Source: Acanthamoeba sp. SK_2022b (Eukaryota; Discosea; Longamoebia; Acanthamoebidae). From it: a stretch of DNA of 39,604 nt. Made by a program: the position numbers and the translations under genes. The notes beneath the pieces are model-generated. The model saw only the letters and a program-made list of their open reading frames with translations. It was not told where the DNA came from and ran no database searches. The stretch covers positions 1-39,604 of the forward strand of contig JANDJZ010000387.1 of NCBI GenBank assembly GCA_027943245.1. The letters run 5' to 3'. Numbering within the stretch: the first letter of the stretch is position 1; every line of letters starts with the position of its first letter. This document shows, in pieces, positions 34,001-39,604 of this stretch.

Positions 34001-34370
34001 TACATGCAAACTGATGATGGACACTGCCTCAGCCTTGCAATCTTCCTTGTGGAACATGAGGGTCACTGCCAGCAAGCTTTGTGCACAGGTGGTGGTGCTT
34101 CTTGGTCCTGTGGGCTGGGGAGTTTTTGAGGGTGAGGTCTCCTTGGGAGTTGTGGTTGGGTGTAGTCCTTGTCACTAAGTCTGCACTTGCATGTGGAGGA
34201 GTCAGTCTTTGCTTTGCTTGCAGTTTTGGGTGAAGACAGGGAGTTGGTTGGGGGGTGTTTTGGTTGCTCATGGTGGGTCAGGTGGGTTGAGGAGTGGGGG
34301 ATGCCTCTCCATTTATTTATGGCCATTATGGAGAGCTGGTAAAAATGGTGGGTATATGGCCAGCTCAGAC

Positions 34371-34680
34371 TCAAAAGTGATGAGGCCCTCCATCAGTCCA
34401 GATGCAGATGGTGTTGATGTTGGACAAGAAGTCATGCTGCATAAGGTTGCCCAACAAAGTTGACATCATTTGAGATGCCTTCTTCACCAATGTAGTGGAT
34501 GTAGATCTGTTGAAGATTGTCCACAGCAGCTGGGTCATAGAGGTGGATGACCACAACCAGGTCCTGGCAGAACCCTTTCAAGCTGTGGCTTGTTCTCCTC
34601 TCGTGGCATTTTTTTCTTGTTTTCTTGCTTCTTGAGTTTGAAAAAGAGAAAATAAGAGAAAACAGTAATGTGCGCACCAC
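34371..34680 (-). pseudogene. Possible transposase fragment
   Basis: Two overlapping minus-strand frames read DLVVVIHLYDPAAVDNLQQI followed by HYIGEEGIS, and HDFLSNINTICIWTDGGPHHF ending in a stop. The segment IWTDGGPHHF resembles the second catalytic Asp region (D-G-x-x-x-F) of some eukaryotic DDE transposases. The surrounding sequence is broken by stops. Weak call. Confidence 0.3.
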
Positions 34681-34942
34681 TGCTCTGGAGTGAGCAGGAA
34701 GCCTTTATATCACAGGCGAAAACATGGTGCAAACCCCATGGACACACATTCACTCATATTCTCCTAACCATCCAAACTTTATGCTGGCTCTTGTAGCCAA
34801 CGCAAGACAGTTTTGTAAACACCAGCCCTTGACAAGACGTCGGAAGAGACGTCTACAAAAAAGAATTCGCGCCTTTTTTCTTTGTCGTTTCTCCATCTCC
34901 CGCGATCACCCTTGTATCGGAGGCTCCAGTCAGTCGCTCGAA

Positions 34943-36730
34943 ATGGAGACCGAGGGGTCGCCCACATCGGCGGTCAAGCCAGAGGAAGTGAACGCGACTG
35001 GTGAAAATGATGCCAGTTTTCTGGATGAGAGCGAATGGGCCACATATAAGGATGATCCTCTCGCCGTAGAGGTGAAAGAGAAGGCAGAAAAAAAGATCGT
35101 GGCGCTGCACGAACGCATTCGTGCGCTTGATGCCGAGATCGTGGACGTAAAAGTCAAAAATGGTGCCGCCCCCTGCAAATCAGTGGAATTGGGCATCCGG
35201 GACCATCTTGCTAATCTATGTTGGCACTACCCTGCAGAGCATTTGTTTGTTGAACTAGAAGCCAAATTCGATGCTGTGAGTGCGGAACTTGCAGAGACCA
35301 AGGCCTCCCAGCACAAACTCGCGGACCAGCAGCAGGGCTCGTGTACGTGCACTCCTTCCCTCGCCTTGCATCTCTTGCCCCCTCGGACTTGCCGCTCCTT
35401 CCCCCGCGAGAATACTGCTCATGCGAGTCCCTCTATCGATCGCGATCGCGCAGCTGCCCGGGAGAAGCAGCTGGAGGACCGAGTGCAGGACCTCGTCAGG
35501 GCCCTTGGCGAGAAGGAGACCAAGGTGGCGGAGCTCACCAAGTCCACCGATGACTTGCACAGCGAGAGGAGGACGCTGCTCAACTCCATCAACGAGAAGA
35601 ACACGAGGCTCAAACTATATGAAGGTGCGCGATCTACATCGTTATCACCGCATCTCCCTGTGCGGTTCACGAGGCTGAACTCTCTGCCCTCACTGTTCAC
35701 AGAGGAGGTGCGCACGCTGACTGAGGGCCGAGTCGACTCTGCGACTGCGTCTTCGGAGCTCAACATTCGAGTACAGAAACAGGAGGCCGAGCTGCTCTCC
35801 GTTCAGGTTTGGCCATTGCTTCAGCCACACTGCGTTATGGGATGGTGGTTGCTGACACGCCGCCGTTGTGTCGCGCGCGTAAATGCCACGTGCAGCTCAA
35901 GGCGTCGCGCCTCGAGCAGGAGAACGCCAGCTTGCTCAAGCACAACAAGTGGCTCGAAGAGGAGCTGCAGAGCCGGTCCGACGAACTGCTGCAGACGCGC
36001 AAGGACAAGGTACACTTTGACGGCGTCCTCTGATCAGTGAGTGAGCGAGGCCAAACTGACCAACAACATTGTCGACATTTCATTGATCGTTGCGCCGCCA
36101 ACCGATACCAGTCTTCGCAATTGTTTGAACGAACTGCTCAAGCCGAGCAGGCCGAGGCCGAGAACAAGATCCTCAAGGAGAACGTCAACACGCTTCGCAC
36201 GCGCAATGTCGAGCTCGAGGTCGCCCAGCCCCCTCCCCATTGGGTCGTCCAAGGTCGATTGATGGTCGATCTCACCACCATCTTCTTCTTTGTGTCGTGT
36301 CGTATCGTGTGATGCGCTGCAGGCGCTTGTGGCCAAGTACATGGACGACGTTCGATCGGCCCAGGACGAACTTCAGCTCACCAAGGAACAGTTCGAGAGC
36401 GAGATCAACATCAGGAACAGGCTGGTCCAACTTCACGAGGACAAGGCCACCGAAGCCGGCACCAAGGCCAAGGAGCTCGAAGGTTCGCGCTGCCCAGCTG
36501 AGCTGCTTGTCGACCCGTTCTTTCCGCCAGAGAGCTCACCCGTGTCTTTGTTTATATTATGCTTATTATTTATTTATTTATTTAAATGTTTATTCTTGAT
36601 TTTTGCAGTGGTGGTGGAACAGGCCAAGGTCTCCATGTCGTCCATCAAGCAACAGTACGAGGAACAGCTGTCCCGCGTGCAAGAGGAGAAGCACAAGATC
36701 GCTGACAAGTACGGCAAGTGCGTCGAGGAG

Positions 36731-36802
<72 letters not shown>

Positions 36803-36848
36803 TCCCGCCTCTTCATCAGTCGTTCTGACATCGCCATTCGCGCACGCA

Positions 36849-36890
<42 letters not shown>

Positions 36891-37739
36891 GAAGGTCAAG
36901 GAGCTCAAGCTTCGCCTCTCGACCGCGTCCGTGCAAGGTGGGTCGGGCTCCCCTCTGCCTCCGGTACTCCCCGCTTGGTCGCTCACTTTGCCCCCCAACC
37001 CTCCCTCTTGTGGGCGGAGTCACTTACTCGCTTTGGGGGGGGGGCATTAGGGCGCCGACCTGGCGCTGACTCTGCAGCACAAGTACGAAGAGGCCACGAA
37101 GACGACCCTTTTGCTCAAGAACGAGAACAGGCGGATCAACAGCTACCTCAACCAGATCCTCAAGGAGGTCGAGGAGAAGGTTCGGTGGCTTCAATGCATG
37201 CCCGCCTGCTCCGGCGACTGACCCGCTCGTCTCCCCTTCTCGCAGGCGCCCATCTTCGAGGAGCAGAAGGAGGCCTACGAAAAGATGCAGGTGGAGTACT
37301 CTCACATGTCGCAGGTACGCGCTTGCCGCCATCGCCGTGTTAACACGCACACAAGCACACACGCGTATCGAGACAGCTGATCACTCGGTGTGCGTGTGTG
37401 GTGGACCTCGCGTCTCTACCATCAGAGCTTGGACCAGGCCGTGCGGGAGCTGGACGTGGCCAAGAACCAAAGCGAGGTCCTCCAAAAGGAGAACAACGAC
37501 CTGGCCAAGCAGGTCCAGCAGCTCCTGGCCGGTGCGTGCACCCCCCCCCCTCTCCTCTTCATCGCTCGCTCGCTCGCAGTGATCTTCGGTTGACACGCGC
37601 TGCTGGGTGCAGAGTGCATGGAGAAGACCGGCTATCCGCCCCGTCCCGCGCCCCCGGCTTCGGTCAGCTCCGCCTCGCTGGAGGACACCGACACCATCAT
37701 CCCCGCGGAGCTGGTCACCTTCAAGTGCGTCGCACACGC

Positions 37740-37804
<65 letters not shown>

Positions 37805-39604
37805 CTGTTCGTGGGCGCCTCACACTCTCTTCTGCTTTGTCGCAGGGACATCCACGAGATTCAGCAGAACAACCGCAGGCTTCTGCGCAAGGTTCACCAG
37901 CTCGAGGCCGAGGTGGAGAAGAAGGTCGAGCACAGGACGCAGGAGAAGATGCAGGAGGTCTACAAGCGGCTCGAGCAGCTCAAGGGCGAGCGAGCCCAGA
38001 TCACGGAGAAGCTCCAGGTGGTCATGCGCCAGCGCGACATGTTCAAGGCCATGGCCGATCTCCGCCAGTCCCCCACGACGATGGGCGTGCCCTCCGACCC
38101 GGCCATCCCCGAGGCCTCGCGCCACGAGGGCCCCGGCCACAGACGCGCTGCCTCACACGTACGCACACTCCCCCTCTCGACCACCCAACCTTCGATTCGA
38201 TGTGCTGACGTCAGCCGCCCCTTGAAGGCCGATGACCGTATGGACTACAAGCCTCTCTACGAAGACCTCCAGCACGAGTTTGAGAGCTACAGGAAGGAGA
38301 AGCAGAAGGACGACAGGGACTACCAGGTGAGTGAGCACGACTCGTCGTTGCCCCCCCCCCCTCTCCCCACCGCCGCCTTCATTACTGAAGGGCACGCGAC
38401 AATCACTCACTAACACTTCATTCTTTTTTTAAAATTAATAATTTATTTATAAAATCAAACGCAACAAATCAAAGGAGCGCATCGACAAGCAGCGAGAGGA
38501 GATGAGCCAGCTCCGCAGCGAAGTCGTCAAGGCCAAGTCCCTGCAGGACTTTGCCGAACAGAGGTACGAGCAGCTGAAGGACACCGCCGAGAGACAGGTC
38601 AACGAAATCAAGGCGCTGCGTGAGCGCAACGCCGAGTTCTCGGCCTCAGTCGGCGCGCACCAGCTGGTACGCCCTTTCTCTTACCTCCCTCCCTCCCTCT
38701 CTCTCTCTCTCAAGATCGAGAGTTGGTGCATCACATCTCACCGAAATGATTTTCCCATGTTTTTTTAAATATTATTTAATTATTAAAAAATGTGCAACAA
38801 CAGCAAATCGAGACGGTTCGGCAGGAGATGGAGGCCGTTCAGCATGAGTCGCGGAGGCTGCGCGAGCAGGTGGGCATCCTGCGCGCCGAGAAGGAGGCGC
38901 TGACCAAGGCGGAGAAGCGCCTGGTCGACGACGTCACCTCGCTCCGCCAGGAGGTCGCCCACAACCAGTCGCTGTCCCAGAACCTCCAGAAGTTCCTGGC
39001 CGCGCGCGAGGCCAGCGAGGAGGCGCTCAAGAAGAGCTCGACCCAGGAGATCGATCGCCTCCGCTCGGAGCTTGCACACTCGCGCAAGTGCGATCCTCCC
39101 CCCCAAACTCTGTGTGTTGCGTGTGCGGTTGTTTGACTGAGGTGCCTCACAGGGCTCGAGAGGGAGAGGACGACCGCGTCCGAGACCAGCTGCGCGCGGC
39201 GGAGCTGGCCAATAGCGAGTTGACCCAGAAGCTCGCCGAGCGGGAGAAGGAGATGCAACAGCTGCGCGAGGCCACGATCAAACACGAGGCCACCGTGCAG
39301 ACGCTCAACAACCAGATCCGATCCCTCCAGCAGCAGCTCCTGGAGAGCGAGCGCAAGGTTCGTCCAACACGGGGCTCGCTCAGTCGGTGTGCACTCCGTC
39401 GGCTGTGGCTCACTCGCCTTTCTCCCTCGCCGTGTCCCACCGATGTCGCACAGGGCCAGCGCGGTATCCTGAGCCGACCCGAGGGAGCGGCCACCGGCGA
39501 GGGCATCACGCGCGAGGCCGAGTTGGTCATTGCCGGCTTGCGCGAAGAGCTCAGCCAGGTTCGCCTTCTTTTCCCGTTTGTTTTGTTATTTTATTATTAT
39601 TATT
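34943..39604 (+). CDS. TPR: Nuclear-pore basket coiled-coil protein TPR/NUA (Mlp1/2 homolog), 5' part
   Basis: Starts at the ATG at 34943 and leaves the window after the exon ending at 39558. Phase-consistent exons include 34943-35342, 35454-35624, 35703-35806, 35896-36009, 36112-36219, 36323-36482, 36609-36730, 36895-36930 or -36937, about 37077-37179, 37246-37314, 37426-37531, 37613-37724, 37846-38158, 38228-38326, 38475-38666, 38804-39087, 39153-39357 and 39454-39558. Around 36000-36110 and 36930-37077 alternative junctions remain. Nearly all of it is heptad coiled coil rich in E, K, Q and R. Landmarks match TPR/NUA: INIRNRLVQLHEDKA, NRRINSYLNQILKEVEEK, LVTFKDIHEIQQNNRRLL, VVMRQRDMFKAM and MDYKPLYEDLQHEFESYRKE. 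TPR forms the nuclear basket filaments and acts in mRNA quality control and spindle-checkpoint anchoring. Confidence 0.88.
36732..36888 (+). repeat. Two CA microsatellites in one TPR intron
   Basis: About 34 AC units start 2 nt after the GT donor at 36731. A second run of about 20 AC units (36850-36888) ends 6 nt before the acceptor GCGAAG. A CT-rich unique stretch separates them. The whole intron is little more than repeat. Confidence 0.95.
37742..37802 (+). repeat. GT microsatellite in a TPR intron
   Basis: About 30 GT units in the intron between exons 37613-37724 and 37846-38158. Confidence 0.95.

Larger units (their letters stand above)
31466..34700. mobile_element. Gene-poor block of decayed mobile-element sequence
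   Basis: This block looks different from both flanks: lower GC, no CA/GT microsatellites, no introns in the local style, and many short open frames broken by stops. On the minus strand it holds an endonuclease-like remnant (31821-32330), gag-like fragments upstream of it (about 32330-33000), and a transposase-like fragment near 34370-34680. On the plus strand it holds unidentified peptide-like frames (33207-34000). I see no reverse transcriptase, no terminal repeats and no target-site duplication, so the element types and borders are uncertain. It lies between the FtsJ-like gene and TPR. Confidence 0.5.

Overview
The window is nuclear DNA of an intron-rich, GC-rich protist. Everything fits an Acanthamoeba-type amoebozoan: many short introns (mostly 50-130 nt), tightly packed genes on both strands, long GT/CA microsatellites confined to introns, and AT-rich intergenic spacers. 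The species is an inference; no marker gene decides it. I rebuilt the gene models by hand by joining exons at GT-AG (rarely GC-AG) sites and checking that reading phase is kept across every junction. In most genes each junction is phase-consistent and the joined protein reads as a recognisable family.

Layout, left to right. R3H-SUZ RNA-binding protein (-, runs off the left edge); U6 snRNA (-); Cdh1/FZR1 activator of the anaphase-promoting complex (+); NSUN6-type tRNA m5C methyltransferase (+); SAM-dependent methyltransferase copy 1 (-); a 16-exon gene for an 859-residue fusion of a prolyl-4-hydroxylase-like dioxygenase, an F-box and an actin-like fold carrying a FYVE zinc finger (-); a 954-residue six-hairpin glycosidase-like protein (-); a GLT8D1-like GT8 glycosyltransferase (+); methyltransferase copy 2 (+); MOB1 (-); a multicopper-oxidase-like protein that has lost copper ligands (+); a serpin (-); a 52-residue Cys-rich protein (-); an FtsJ/RrmJ-type RNA 2'-O-methyltransferase (-); about 3.4 kb of decayed mobile-element sequence (about 31.5-34.9 kb); and the nuclear-pore basket coiled-coil protein TPR/NUA (+, runs off the right edge).

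How the genes relate. There is no operon logic. Several are housekeeping cell-cycle, RNA and nuclear-pore genes (Cdh1, MOB1, U6, NSUN6, FtsJ-like, TPR). The two methyltransferases are diverged duplicates in opposite orientation that flank the fusion gene, the glycosidase and the GT8 gene, and they share upstream sequence.

The most unusual object is the dioxygenase-F-box-actin/FYVE fusion at 9952-14011. Its F-box could bring Skp1 to the attached prolyl-hydroxylase domain, which recalls the Skp1 prolyl-hydroxylation pathway of Dictyostelium. That functional link is a hypothesis.
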